A stretch of 64,000 nucleotides of DNA from assembly GCA_037102815.1 (NCBI GenBank), contig BTPP01000001.1, positions 6,039,001 to 6,103,000 on the forward strand, in the 5' to 3' direction. Below, in pieces: positions 10,360-23,332 of this stretch. The position numbers and the translations under genes were made by a program. The notes below the pieces were generated by a model, which was not told the origin of the DNA, ran no database searches, and saw nothing but the letters and a program-made list of their open reading frames with translations. Numbering within the stretch: position 1 is the stretch's first letter; every line of letters begins with the position of its first letter. The DNA is from Neurospora intermedia (Eukaryota; Ascomycota; Sordariomycetes; Sordariales; Sordariaceae).

Positions 10360-12942
10360 TTAGTTACCCTTGGCGAGCAAGTTCAGCGCGCTACCGGCCA
10401 GAATAAAGCCAGCCTGGTCCTTGGAAACCGCATGCTTGGTCTTGATCTCCACCACCTTGCCAGTGTCCTTCTTGGTAACCCGGAGGGAAACCTCGCCCTG
10501 GCCACCGTTCTTGAGCATCTCGTACAGACCGACCGTAGCCACCTCATCGCCGGCGTCGATCAGATCGTAGTCCTGCTCGTTGGCGAACGTCAGGGGCACG
10601 ACACCCTGCTTCTTGAGGTTGGTCTCGTGGATTCTGGCAAAGGACTTGGTGACGATGATGCGGGCGCCCAAGTAACGGGGCTGAAGGGCAGCGTGCTCGC
10701 GCGCGGAGCCCTCGCCGTAGTTGTGCTCGGCAACGACGAGCCAGGGCTGGTTGCGTTGCTTCCACTGCTTGGCCAGCTCGGGAATGGTGTGCTTGGAGCC
10801 GTCGAGGTCGTAGGCGACGTTGACCTCGCCCGTGGCGGCGTTGACGGCCGTGTTGAGCGTGTTCTCCGAGATGTTGGGCAGGTGGCCCTTGTACTTGAGC
10901 CAGGGGCCGGCGGCGGAGATGGTGTCGGTTGTGCACTTGCCGGTGACCTTGACGAGCACGCGCAGGCCGGAGAGGTCCGAGTCGGGGAAAGGCTCGAAGG
11001 GCTCGAGGAGGGCGAGACGCTCAGAGGAGGGCGAGATGGCGACTTCCACGTTCGGGTTGGGGGATCCCGACTGGACTTGGAAGACCTCGCGGCCGGCTTC
11101 GAAGGGGGTTTCGGGACCCTCGAGACCCTTGGGCGCAGGGAACTTGAATTCCTTGCCGTCGGGGGTGGTCAGGCTGTCGGTGATGGGGTTGAAGGTGGTG
11201 GAACCGGCGTAGGCCATGGCGGTGACGATTTCGGGCGAGGCGAGGAAGTTCATGGTCTCGAGGTTACCGTCGTTGCGACCGCGGAAGTTTCTGTTGTAGG
11301 AAGTAAGGATGGCGTTGGGAGTGCCCTTGGGGATGTCATCCTGGCGCTTCCACTGGCCGATGCAGGGACCGCAGGCGTTAGAGAGGACAATACCACCAGC
11401 CTTCTCGAAAGTCTGAAGGGTGTTGTCTCTCTCAAGAGTGGCACGAATGCCCTCGGAACCGGGGGTAATGTAGAAGTCGGCAGCAGGCTTGATACCAGCC
11501 TGCTCGGCGGCCTTGACAATGCTCTCGCAACGGGTCATGTCCTCATAGGAGCTGTTAGTGCAGCTACCAATCAGACCAGCAGAAAGCTTCTCGGGCCACT
11601 TTTGCTCCTGGACAGTCTTCTTGAACTCGGAAAGAGGAGTGGAAAGATCGGGAGTGAAGGGACCGTTGATATGGGGCTCGAGCTTGGAAAGGTCGATCTC
11701 GATCAACTCGTCGTACTGGGCGCCCTCGTCGGCCTTGAACTTGAAGAAGGAGTCCTGGCCGGTACTCCTGCTGAAGTTCTCAAAGTTCTTGGCGTCCTTG
11801 TCGGCCTGCTCGCGGTTGGTGGCCTTGAGGTAGCGGCTGGAAGCCTCGGTGAAGGGGAAGATGGAGGTAGTGGCGCCCATCTCAGCACTGTAGCAACGAG
11901 GGTCAGTCAATACGTCCTAAACGGCGAGGAGGAAAGCTTCAGGCAAACTCACCCCATATTCGAAACCGTCGCCATATTTGGGAGACTCAGATTTTCCACA
12001 GCAGGGCCGAAGTACTCAACAATGTAGCCAGTACCACCACGGACGGTAAGACGGCCGGTAAGGTGAAGAATAACATCCTTGGCGCTGACCCAGTCGTTGA
12101 GCTTGCCAGTCAGGCGAACACCGAGAATCTTGGGGGCCTTGAGCTCCCAAGGGGCACCAACGAGGGCCTCAACAGCATCAGCACCGCCGACACCGATAGT
12201 AATGGTAGTCAAACCACCAGCGTTGGGAGAGTGGCTGTCGGTTCCGAGCATCATGAGACCGGGGACGGCGTAGTTCTCGAGGACGGTCTGGTGAATGATA
12301 CCAGCACCGGGAGGCCAAAAGTCAATACCGTACTTCTTGCCAGCCGACTCGAGGAAGTCGAAAACCTCGTTGTTGGTGGCGATACCGGCCTTCAAGTCCT
12401 CATCGGCACCCTTGGATCCCACAATCAAGTGGTCGCAGTGGATACTGGCAGGAATAACGGGCTGGGGAAGGTTGCAGGTCATGAACTGCAGGAGGGCCAT
12501 CTGGGCGGAGGCATCCTGCATGTTTACACGGTCGGGCTTGAGCTTGAGGTTGGCCTTGCCACGGATGTCACGGCCGCCGTTGGTGTTGGAGAGGAGCGAC
12601 TCTTCGACATTGTCGAGGTGGGAGTAGAGGATCTTCTCGGCCAGGGTCAGGCGCTGCGAACCCAGCACGCGGCGGACCTCGGAATACTTGTTGTAGAGGG
12701 TCTCATATCTGGGAGGAAGAACGCCAGTGTTGTTGGAGGAGGTGGACGAAAAGGAGCGGGCCGAAGCGCATGCGACGCGCGAGGGGAGCTGCTTGGCTTG
12801 AATTGCCCGCTACGAGAAAGGACGACTTGTTAGCGCTGGTGAGTCACTAAATATCACTTTATTTTGTACAGTGTTGAGCCTCGGGGAAATGGCCTACCTT
12901 CAGGGCAGCGCCTGAGCGACTGGCGAGATCAATTGACCTCAT
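10360..12942 (-). CDS. aco2: mitochondrial aconitase, yeast Aco2 type
   Basis: Exons: 12942-12898, 12809-11953 and 11887-10360, giving 809 residues. The first exon plus the start of the second form an Arg/Ser-rich mitochondrial presequence. Aconitases isomerise citrate via a 4Fe-4S cluster. The cluster cysteines are C410 (GSCTNSS), C473 and C476 (NACGPCIGQW). Substrate Arg/Ser residues are seen at R500 and R505 (SYNRNFRGRND) and in GEGSAREHAAL (695-697). Wording such as LTLAEKILYSHL, PASIHCDHLIVG and PGLMMLGTDSH resembles yeast Aco2 rather than Aco1. Aco2-type enzymes have been linked to homocitrate dehydration in lysine synthesis in yeast, while the role of the second aconitase in moulds is unclear. 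Residues 619-624 read CTTDTI where the family has CTTDHI (His to Thr at 623). Introns carry GTAGGC/GTGAGT donors and a CTGAC branch point. Confidence 0.93.
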
Positions 12943-13806
12943 GGTGACAGACTGTACAGGAGGGGAACTTTGTTGTTTGGAGGAAGAAAAGAGGAGAGAA
13001 AAGTTGCCGGTTACACCATCACTTTGGTCCGAATTACGGAGCCATTCCACTTGTGAGTGCCGCCGCCACCCAAGCAGCAAATCCGGGGATTGCGGTACAC
13101 TATGTACATACACTACAGGTACGCTAACTGCCTTTTTGTCCAATAATATTCCGCTATTTTCTGTGAATGCAACTTTTTTCGTCTTTGATTCCAATTCTGA
13201 GTTCTGGGATGCCCAAGTCCTCAAAAGTTCCGGATCGCTATCAAAACCCTCCAGGCCGGCAGTACCCTTGAACCAATGTTGACTTTGAATCCGCCAAGCC
13301 AGGGCGTAACATACAGTTGATCCACTTTTTGACATTTTGAGCCAATCATGACTCGTATGTTCCTAATCGATTCTCTCACTCAGGGACTTCGGCCGAGCTT
13401 TCATCTTGAATTGTTCTTATATCCGACGGAAATGTAGTCTATATAGCAATACAAGTACTTATTACTACTAGGCATCAAGTGTTATGAAAAGACGTGGCGG
13501 GCGTACTTGGGAATTCATGTCGTTGTGTGATTTTCCACTCTAAAAACATTACTTGCATAACCATAAAACGCCATTGCCATAGCCGATTCTACTAAACAAC
13601 CCGCCAGTCGCTCTCAAAAAGAATATCCGGGGAAAATAGCACATATAAAATGCCCCTGCCATGACACTGCACTTTGCAGCTTCACTTCCTCTAACATTGA
13701 CAGCCCATCATAGAGACGTAAAAATTGACATCTTTCCGCAGCCGCCCTACACTTCAGCCGTGTCGCAAATTGTGGCCGTCTTCTCAGCCTCATCCAAGAG
13801 TTCCCA
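12943..13806. other. intergenic, aconitase promoter and lst8 3' side
   Basis: Upstream region of the aconitase gene and 3' flank of lst8. TGACTCG at about 13349 resembles a Gcn4/CPC1 site. Short frames on both strands are not supported as genes. Confidence 0.45.
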
Positions 13807-14959
13807 CTAGCGAGCTTCGGAATAATCGTTGAGAGCGACGCATACAATACCGCGGTGATGGCCGTTGTACTGTCTGATAACAAGCTGCGTGTGTAACTCC
13901 CATAGCCGCGCATAATGATCGCTGCAGGCAGTTACCAGGTAGGCACTATCAGCGCTGAAGGCACAGTCCCATACCCAACGTTGGTGCTCCTTGAGAGTGG
14001 CCTCGAGGGGGAACGCCTGCGGTTCCGAATCGGCCGTGGCAGGCTCCATTTCCCTGACTTCCCAGATCCTGGCCGTATGGTCGGCGCTACACGTTGCGAG
14101 CTTCTTGACATCGGGCGAAAGTAGGATGCGTGTGATGCTTTCCTTGTGTGCGGAAAAGTGGGTGAGGGGAATCAGCTGGGTGCGGTCATAGGCCTGGATG
14201 AGTTGCCAAACGAATACATTGCCCTGGCAGACAGAAAGGAGGTATCAGTATCGGGAACATACAGCAAGGAATGACTCGGTGGTGAGAAAACTTACAGCAG
14301 TGTTGGCCGCACAAAGAAGTGTACCGTCACTGGCAACCGTGACACTTGTCACTGAAACATCCTCCTCGGGGATTAGCTGGTGCGAGCAAGTGTTCTCGGC
14401 CAGATCCCACAGTCGGATGCTTCCGGCGCGGTCGCAGCTGATAATCTCTCCCTGATTAGGGTGGATGACAACGTCGTTTGCCGGAGAGCCGTGGTTGTAG
14501 CTTCGCTGGATGGTTCCGGTGCGGGTTTCCCAGATCTTGACCGTTCCGTCCTCCGAGCTTGTTACCATCCACTTGCCCTCGCAGTGGAAGGCCACGCCGG
14601 TCACATTGCCGGTGTGGCCCTGGAAGGTCATGAGGGCCTGCGGGTTTGTGGAACGAATGTCAAAGAGTTTGACATCGCGGTGGCCGGCAGCGGCGAGGTA
14701 TCGCTTGTCAGGGGATATGCAAAGACGGTTCACTTGAGACTCGGGGTGTTGGATGGTGCGCGAGCAGATTCCTGAGAGCGCCTCCCAGAACCTGATGGTG
14801 TGGTCGTAACCAGCTGTGGAGGGCAAAGCGAAGCGCAGAGTCAGCAGCTGTTCCAAATTGGCAGAAGGGAGGAACTGGATCAAGGGGATGGGGCATTACT
14901 GCGTCGGCAAGGTAGACCGGGACAAGACAAGCCATACCTGTGCAAAGGATAACCGACAT
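13807..14959 (-). CDS. lst8: LST8, WD-repeat subunit of TOR complexes
   Basis: Exons: 14959-14938, 14813-14296 and 14223-13807, giving 318 residues, the usual length for LST8. The first exon holds only 22 nt and codes MSVILCT. It joins through a phase-1 intron to AGYDHTIRFWEALSG, which is the family N-terminus. Seven WD-type blades cover the whole protein; diagnostic stretches include VNRLCISPDKRYLAAAGH, GHTGNVTGVAFH and HQRWVWDCAFSADSAYLVT. LST8 binds the kinase domain of TOR in TORC1 and TORC2 and is needed for growth signalling. Donors are GTATGG and GTAAGT; acceptors are CAG. The tiny first exon is easily missed by automatic prediction, which would otherwise use a wrong start near 14883. 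Confidence 0.95.
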
Positions 14960-17586
14960 GGTAGAGGTAGCGACTGCGACGGGGATACAGAGGCTATGAT
15001 TCCATAGTAGTCCACAGACACTCTTCGACTGTACCGGTACTTGGGCAGTCGGTGACAGACAACGAACGCGTCGATATGGGAAGAAGAGACGTGGATCACA
15101 GTAGAACAAGTTATATCGAAATGGCCCGAATTGAAATTGATGTCAACAACGCCGGGAGCTGAGGCCCTGATGATCGCGGGACGGCACTGGACCGCACCGA
15201 TTGATACCTAGCAGCGGATAGCAGCGCTGCAGGCATGGACAAGACAGGGCCGCGGGGCAGGCAACACAACGAAGAGCGAGACCTACGGACGGGATGAAGT
15301 GGAGTGGACTTAAGGTTGCCTGCCCCACAGTGGAGGGACAAACGGTGGGGCCGGGGTCAAGTTGAACTGGATGTGGATGCAATTGCCTGCCGGGACCGGC
15401 ACTCCGTCACTAACACATGCTCGACCAACCAGCAACAGGCAACCCAAGCGATTCTGTTTCCCAACTTCAATTTTCCTTCCTCGCTTCAAAGCACAACTTG
15501 AATTGATACCAACTTCTTCTACACCAAAACATCATGATGATTATTTACTATTTATGTACATCCACATCTTCTGTTTGTTCGAGAAATGGTATCCACCTGT
15601 AACGCACTTTCATTTTACTCTTCACCTGTCTTATGACCCAGTGATAGCACCATCTCAATGTCGACATATTCTCCTCCTTCTCAGGGCCGCTGTTCCCCTC
15701 GTCGTCCAGCACACACACACTCGGTTTCTATTGTGATGCCGCAAAACACCATGTACCAGGACACCCGCTCCATTTCATCTGATGCCGTCATTAGTCATAC
15801 CATATCCGTCTTGGATGTGCTACTTTGACACCCCCGACCTCGCACTCATTGGTGAGGTCTACGGCAAATCCGAGTACCAGATGTGTTGTTTCCCTTGCTT
15901 CCTGTCCCCCGCCTCCCAGGTTGGCCTGTGATAGAGTGTCCTGTACGTCCGGCGATATCCGTTCAGTGACCTACCTAGTTAGTGTTCACTCTCTGTTGGT
16001 CAACATTTGCTGGGACCTGCAACTTTAAGCGCGAGTGGGCCCTGCTTCTGTACCACCGACACCTTACAGTCCTACTTAGTCCGTGGACAGTCTTCTTGTA
16101 AGTGTGTGGATTGATTGCCATCGATTAAGACCTGAGATCATGAGTGGAGGCTGACCTCTCCAGGTTCCTTTTCCCTTTTCCCTGCGCTACCGAGCCCCGG
16201 CCTGACGAACACTCTACACAAGTCACCACCAATCTCAAACTCCATAATCGGCTGTTTGCGTCTCAGAACCCGTCTTCGCAGCGGACGTCCACCTGTTGGA
16301 GCCTTTCTCGGTGCCCGAGTGTGGTACGGGTACCCGATTCCGCCAAAGTCTTCGGATTCTTCCGGTTATCAGCATGAACAACCACTTCCACAGGGCACCA
16401 TTCCCGTACTGGAGTTTTATTTGCCCGATCAACTCCTCTCAGCGACCTGCGTCATGTCGCCCGCCATGGTTGTGCTACCTGTCGGTTTCGCCCCATGTCC
16501 GAACTTGGGATGAATCCAAGCTGGCCCGCATCTCGAGAAGCACACATGCTCGGTTTCCGTTCCGAACTCAACCTTCGGACTTGCGGTGAGGCCAAACCTC
16601 AGGTAGCACTCGGAACAACATGACTGGACGCGTTTTGTTTCCCATACAAGGCGAACCGAGGATTCGGGTGTTGGGCAGCACAGCGCTGGTCACTCGGGTG
16701 GATGCCCGGTCTCACCGGGAGCACAGCTGGCCACCGGGTCGTACAAGGAGCGGCTCTCCACCCACAAGTTTGTGCTTCCTCGAGCTTCACGTCTACCGCA
16801 GAGCCTTGAAACCTGTTAGCCTTTGGTTCCTGAACGACGGCTGACCTGAATCCATCTTACCCATCTCCATCAGCAAGTTGGCCCATCATCTCCTGCAAAA
16901 CTACCGGTGATGCAAGCAACCGATATCAAAGAACTGCGTGGTAGTATGCATGCATGGTACCGTTCCCTCACGCGATCACCCAGCAAGGCCCGATGAACCA
17001 TTTCGTATCCCCTTGGAATGAACCAAGACACGGGAATGCGGCTGGTAGCAGCAGCGTTGACATGGGTGGCACTGAGCCATCTAGAACGACAGGTGGTAAC
17101 GTGTCTAAGGAGAACCCGATGACCCTTTCGGTTCCAACCGAGGGATGGAATAGTATTCGGCTGATACGGGATGCGCTGAACGAATGATTCTCCCCTATTC
17201 CTTCTTCGTGGCTAAGCTGCAGTCCTGAGAGTGCAGCTTGACGCACGCAACGCGACGCAGCGCAATGCCAGATAAATGCCAGATCAACTGATCTGAAGCC
17301 AACAAAAAAAAACTTGTGCGGCCTCTGGACGCCTGCAGAGAAGGAAAGGGGAAAGGGGGAAAGAGGAAAACGAAAAGCCGAAAGCCAAACACCGAAACCC
17401 TTGAACCCTTGGAAACGAAAAACAAAGAGGTATCAAACATTCAAAACCCTGACTAAAGCACAACCCCCAAACACCTTGCCCAACACAACATAACCTTGTA
17501 CTCCTGTCTTTAGCCCAACGTCAGCACAACCGTGCCTTGTTGTTTGTGCATCCCGATACCTTCAGCATCTTTCGCTCCACATCACA
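14960..17586. other. gene-free stretch upstream of lst8
   Basis: Contains the lst8 promoter and the 3' flank of the small Cys-rich gene. GC content is ordinary. Frames of 60-130 codons are open on both strands but lack splice signals and recognisable products. Nothing else seen. Confidence 0.4.
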
Positions 17587-17950
17587 CTAGGCGGCGCGCC
17601 CGTGTCCATGAGATGTTGGTGCCCAGCCACCATGCTGACCACATCTCCCATCGCGCCCATCATTGAATCCACCACTGCCTCCAGAACCACCAGGAGCAGC
17701 ACCGCTGAACGAATATGACGTTGTAGCACGTACGCCGTGAGGGCACTGTCTGTAGACCATGCCATTGTCACAATTTCCACACCATCTAAGTATCGTCAGC
17801 AACAAGTCCAGGGCTGTGATGAATGCTGATGGAATAAAGTACTAACTGGCGCATACTGCCGGCACAAGCTTGGCAAGTGTCGGGTAGGAACATCTGTCCG
17901 CCGACCAAAAAGCATCCGCAGGTTTCAGGGATGGGCTGGTGGCCAGTCAT
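17587..17950 (-). CDS. small Cys-rich zinc-ribbon-like protein
   Basis: Two exons, 17950-17847 and 17785-17587, join through a 61-nt intron (GTTAGT donor, GCTGAC branch point, TTAG acceptor) to give 100 residues. I know no family name. The joined protein has C11-x-C13, C26-x2-C29, C37-x2-C40 and C49-x-H51, an arrangement that could bind two zinc ions as a double ribbon. The pairs C26/C29 and C37/C40 lie on opposite sides of the intron, which supports the splice. Before the first Cys is a short polar stretch with no signal peptide, so it is probably intracellular. The tail (about 60-100) is rich in Gly, Ser and His. The start at 17950 is the only ATG ahead of the first Cys pair. Confidence 0.65.
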
Positions 17951-20900
17951 GATGATAAACTTTTGTTGATGGGCAAGATAGTATCGAATTTGCGATGTCG
18001 GTGGCGAGTTATTCACTCAGTGGTAAAGAGAATGGTAACAAGATCGCGTTATCTCGTCAGACTGAAGACCAACGAGACAGACAAAGGACGACGTTGGGTG
18101 AGCCGAGTTCTTATAGTTATGAACCTTTGCACGCACTCGGGATCTCCAGATACAAACGATTATGACTTACACAGAGACATCACCTCACCGCTAGACACCA
18201 AACTTTGCGCCATATCCTGACGTAGCATTTTCTACGCAGGTGTTGGGCATTCCTATCCCATACCCGAAGCCGTTCCAGAGGGGTCTGCTGATCGACGTGG
18301 TTGACCGGTGATGATGCCGCTACTCTGGGATGGAGGGTATGTTGGACCATCAACGCCCTTTGGCCGGTACCATGGCACTCCCAAGCATATCGCGGTTGGG
18401 CCGAGGGCACACAAGAGACGGGTCCATGTTGCCAGCGAACCCAGGTTCGGCCCTGTATCAGAAACTGCCCTAGCTCCCTTTCTGGAAGACGTCTCCCGCC
18501 TTGTCTCGGTTGTGGTCATCCTGTTCTTTGCAGCAGCAACATGGACATCCATCCTCGAGAGATTACTCCAAGCAAGATGCACTATCTTGCCGAGTCCGCG
18601 ATCCCGCACATTGCATTGGACGCTGCAGCTACCCGGCTCTGAGCTGTGCATTGAATGGCAACAAAACTTTACTACGGTCCTGATTGGAAAAAGTCCATAG
18701 TCCGGCTTACTTGTGTCGACATACTGATTTTCTCTTGGCCTGGACTACAATAATAGCGGATGCGTGCATACACTTCCTCCAGTAGCACGCAGAAAGGCGG
18801 GCAAAGAGCGCCCAATAGACCAACTTCTGCTACCGGGAACTCCATTACCTGCCCACGACAAGGACTCACAATGCCCCCCCATCAACCTATTCTATATCAG
18901 TACAGTGAGAAGTCGTTCGGGCTCAAACTGTCCACATGTGGCTTCACCTCCAAGCGATGAGACAACACCAAGTCGACACATCAGGATACTGTCTCAGCAA
19001 GCACATCATCCACCCCTCATGACGCACCTATCAGTAAGGTCGGCTTATACCGAATCCAGCGGATAAAGTCACTTATTGTTCGGATAGCAAGGCCGGATAT
19101 TGCCCCAACCTGCTCAAACTTATTCGTTCCCCGCCATTCCTTCAGGCAATACTTTGCATTCTCTTCCTGTTTCTTGGTTGGTCATTCCATCGAAGTATCC
19201 AAGGCCCCTCAAAACATGATGTCCTGTGTTCCATGGGTCTGCCTTTCAAGATTGCCTACCGTCCATCCCCCATTTATTCTGCTATAGGTTGTAGTGCGCT
19301 TCATCGATCATTCGAGCAGAATGGTGCGGCCAATCAGACCATACTCGAAACCTCCCCATTAAGACTCTGGGCTTTCGCACGTCTTTACGGCTTCCTCACT
19401 CTTCAACGATAGCTTAATGATGAAACCTCCACGGTTCTCGATGCAGGGTCAACACACCGATCACTTTGTGACAAGTCAAGTGTTACTTAATCATACATGT
19501 GTGCGTCGACATAGAAGCTTCGTCATGTGCCGGTCACCTCACTCGTCAGTGAGGTCAAGAGCTAGACCATTATCAACTGCCACCACAGTATCCCCGCTAC
19601 GCCTGCATTATCTCACTTGACTTGTATGTGGGGTGCGCAACACTGACAGCCCATTGTCTCTAACAGAGTAAAGACTAAGGGGCTTCAAAGGATACCTGGC
19701 CCTGGTCTAAGAGCCGCTTGTTACATATGGTTCAGTTATTGCGCTACTCCGTCCGGCTTCTCAAACAAGCAAGCTTGCCTGGTATAGTGAGCTCCGCCGT
19801 TGAATCGCCCTTTCGAGTATGCTAGGAGCTCTTCTAAGGATTAAGTACTAATATGGTCAATCCAATTGGGTCAAGCGTTCGGAAGATGGTATGTTATCTA
19901 GTCTTGTTGGGTTCTCTGTATAATGAACTATACCGATTGGGCAGGAAAGGCCTTCCTTATCGAGTTTCAAGCGCGGAAGTATGCTAAGGCGAGGATAACC
20001 ACATATTCTAGGGCGCTTAACACTAGAAGTGGGAATAGGAACATGGGGCTGAACTGGACCAAGGTTTTTTATACGGATGCATACTCAGCACATTCTAGCC
20101 TTGGCGGTCACCATTTCTCACTCACCATTCATCTCTCTCCGTTTTTGAAGGAATATCTTGGCAGTTTCGGCTACCTGCCGAACAGAAAGAAATACTCGAC
20201 ATGCGGTTGGCGGCACAGCTCACCGGTCAACCTTGCGAGTTCTCATGCTCTCATTCCCCAACTTCGTGTGCAGTACCCTACCGTGTGTGGGCGCGACTCC
20301 GAAATCTATTACAGGAAAAAGGTCGACAGACAGCCTACAGAGTCTGGGCTCTGCCCTACGTTGATTAAAATAGCGGATTCGAGGGAAGGACGGGAAGGAA
20401 AAAGGAAGGAAAAGCCGCAGACTCAAATGCCGTGGTGTCATGACATCTATAGTGTCGAAAGCGGTAAACTTCAAAATCAACGACGATGGGCATTATCGAC
20501 AACTTGTGGCTACAGTAAGTCTCCATTCGACTCTCACCGTTACCTACCATACGCTGCCATTGTTATATGCTCGGCCAATTTTTCTCCTTGTTCTGCAACA
20601 ATGATCCCCCTTCTTCTCTTTCACATTCAACACTCTCTCACCCGAAAAAGCAAAGAGACCAGCTGCTGCATCTCATACAGTGAACATATGCGCATTGTGT
20701 GCATGTAGCTAGTACAATAGCTGTCATACGTGCGGCATGAAGGGAAAGCCATCTCTTTCCTACGTCAAGCACTGTGTCCGGAACCTCAACTCCAAGACAT
20801 CGGCGGCGGCACGGATCAAGGCCTCAGCTAGCACCTGTAGACTTGGAGTTGAAATGTTTCAGGTGATAAGGAGACAATTGGATGGGATCGATGGAGATTG

Positions 20901-23332
20901 CACAAAGAAAAAAAAAGGTTCTTTCCGCGCCTTTTCTTCAGCTCTTCCAATATGCGCAAAGTAATTCACTTCGTTAACAATCGAGTGAACGAGGATTAGG
21001 TACACTGAATGGAGAGACGAGCAACGGGGTAGCGTCCTGAAGGACGGGCTCCAAGTCACAGCAAGGCAATCTGGATGGAGGATCTTCATGACTGACAAGG
21101 CTCAATCATGCAAGGCAAAGGCAACCACAAGGCGACCGCGCTCGTCGACCGGTCTGCTCTGCATCAGCTATTATCTTCCGTCTTCATCTTTTGGTTCTGA
21201 GTAACAGTAAGCAGGTAAGGCGAGCGTTGGGCCTCAATTCAGTTGGGGAGGGGGGGACAAGAGACGGGTTGGAGCCAAAACTTCCATTCGCCTGGAGTCG
21301 GTGACCGAAACTGGACTAACCGACTGGGCTGGCTCGATTCGATTGATGGGCGATGCGGCGATTGTAGAGCAGAGGTGGTTCGGGTGTCATGCCATGAGGC
21401 TGATCATCTGGTATGACATCGGGAATGGGGAGAAGCGGGTTGAAGCGCTGGAACCGCGGTTAATGCGGTTCTGTGATGGGTTGAGGTACGTATGTCCGTC
21501 CCGTACGTCCGTCCGTGCCAACTTGCAGCTACAACGCTTACATATTTTGACACTCAACCATTTCCCTCAACCCAGGCTGGGTGGGTAGTACACCCGTGCG
21601 GATGTTGGTTGATGGGTAGGTAAGGGACGGATAGAGGTACATAAGATACCTAAAAGAGTATCGGCCTGTGTGTTCATTTCACTTATGGACTGCTGTCCTG
21701 ACGGTCACGTCAACTTGGCCGTTTACCCGCCCATTCCTACTGCCTCAGTAGTTACTCTATTAACTCCTGTTGCGGATCGTGGGGGGGAAAGAGCACATGG
21801 TCACAACCTTGGGGTATTCGAGTCGCAGGCTTTACCTCGACCTCCATCCCGTTTATCCAGTCTTGTCAGACCATCCGGCAGATGTCTCATTGCCTTACTC
21901 CGGAAGGGGGCCCGATGATAGTTAACTACCTACCCAAATGCCCCATACATGTACACACCGATCTGTTCGTTTGGCTACATACTACACCCTCGCTGATTAC
22001 CTACCTATCCGTTCGGCTTTCTCCATCGGGGGTGGAAATCAAAAGGAACGTCGCCAACCCTTACCCGCCCGTCGCCAAGCAGCTGATCAGATCAGAGATC
22101 GCGCTCGAACTCGCCATTACCCGCTCTAGCTATCCGACCAAGATCCCGACCAGGTCTCGACTCCCGACCGGGGTCCGGAAAGAGTCCGAATACCCAAGGT
22201 CACAAGCCAAACTGCCTGCGTGCTTGCCTTACCTTTACCTGTTCAGCTTGCCGCCGTAAGCACGACACATGGACGGGAGCTAGGAAGTTCTAGGGAAGTG
22301 CCTACGGCGGATGCTACCTGCCTTCACTTCCGTCAGTTCCGTCTAGAGTCGCAACCTAATAAACAAGTACGCTTATGGAATACCTAGGTATTTTACCTTA
22401 TCCGATATAGAGATGGGTACCTAGGTATATCCGTGGCTGAAGTGCCGTGGTCTTGGCTTGAATGGCCCGCGTGGGCCTTGATTTATCTACCTATGTACTA
22501 TCTTCCTCTTGGGAAAGTTCGATTCCGAAGCTCGGAGAATGCCTTCCTACCCCTAGCCTCCTACTATCTCTACCTAGGAAGATCCCGTACCCGGCGCTCT
22601 AGGCTTGTGTCAATTCTAGGTACCTCTACCCAAGTTGGGAGCCGCAGTGAAGCATGACGTTGACGGTTAGTTAGGTAGTAATCTCAGACGCGGAGACAGC
22701 CGGGCATTCAGCAAGATGACGCGGGATGGAATCTCGCAAGCGGGCAGAGGGAGAAAGAAGTCTTATAAGAATGTGGTGAACAGACATATAAAACTGAAGT
22801 GAAACAGCCCGAGTCAAGTGCTCCCGATCCACACGTTCGGCCTGTTTACCCCCGCGTTGAGACTCGGCCTATACCGGCTCCCGTCACGGATGAGAACTTT
22901 AGGATTTCCATCTTTCAAGCGAGTTGTTTCTAAGCCATTGCCGCAGCTACATACCTAGATCTCTCTCATCTCACGGCGCGTTATAGAGGACTCTCATCCT
23001 ATCAACAACGGCGGCTACTCCTTTTTCCTTCGAGCCGTAGTCCAGTGACTTGTTAAGTACAAACAGGGTAGTAGTCAACTCTTTCCCTCACGGTTGCTCC
23101 CAGGGAACAGAGTTTCACCATTTCCACAGCTGTCGTCGCATTCGCAACAAAAGCTTTATTGCCTTACGAACCTTTCTCTTTTGCCCGCCTCTTCGTTCAT
23201 AACAAAGGGAAGCCCAAGAGGTTTGGTAGGTATGATTATTTGGTGAACGAGGTCCGTCCCTCCCAGATGACGACTTATGTACCTTTCCCCATGTAGAGGT
23301 ACCTACCTACCTACCTACCTCGTCCACAACAC
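17951..23332. other. gene-poor region
   Basis: About 5.4 kb without a supportable gene. The longest open frame is a 261-codon one at 19923-20708 (+). It has ordinary amino-acid composition but no family resemblance, and I treat it as chance. From about 21.6 kb rightward TACCTACC, CCTAGG and GGTAGGTA words become frequent (22370-22440, 22580-22625, 23300-23320). I see no transposon frame. Confidence 0.4.

Noticed and set aside
10255-12027. 590-codon plus-strand frame
   Set aside because: Antisense shadow of the aconitase gene, caused by its strong codon bias.
19055-19075. GCGGATAAAGT, resembling the end of the inverted-repeat element
   Set aside because: Only about 11 bases match and no opposite arm is found nearby.
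19923-20708. 261-codon plus-strand open frame in the gene-poor region
   Set aside because: ATG start and good length, but no recognisable domain, mixed composition and no supporting splice or neighbour context; treated as a chance frame.
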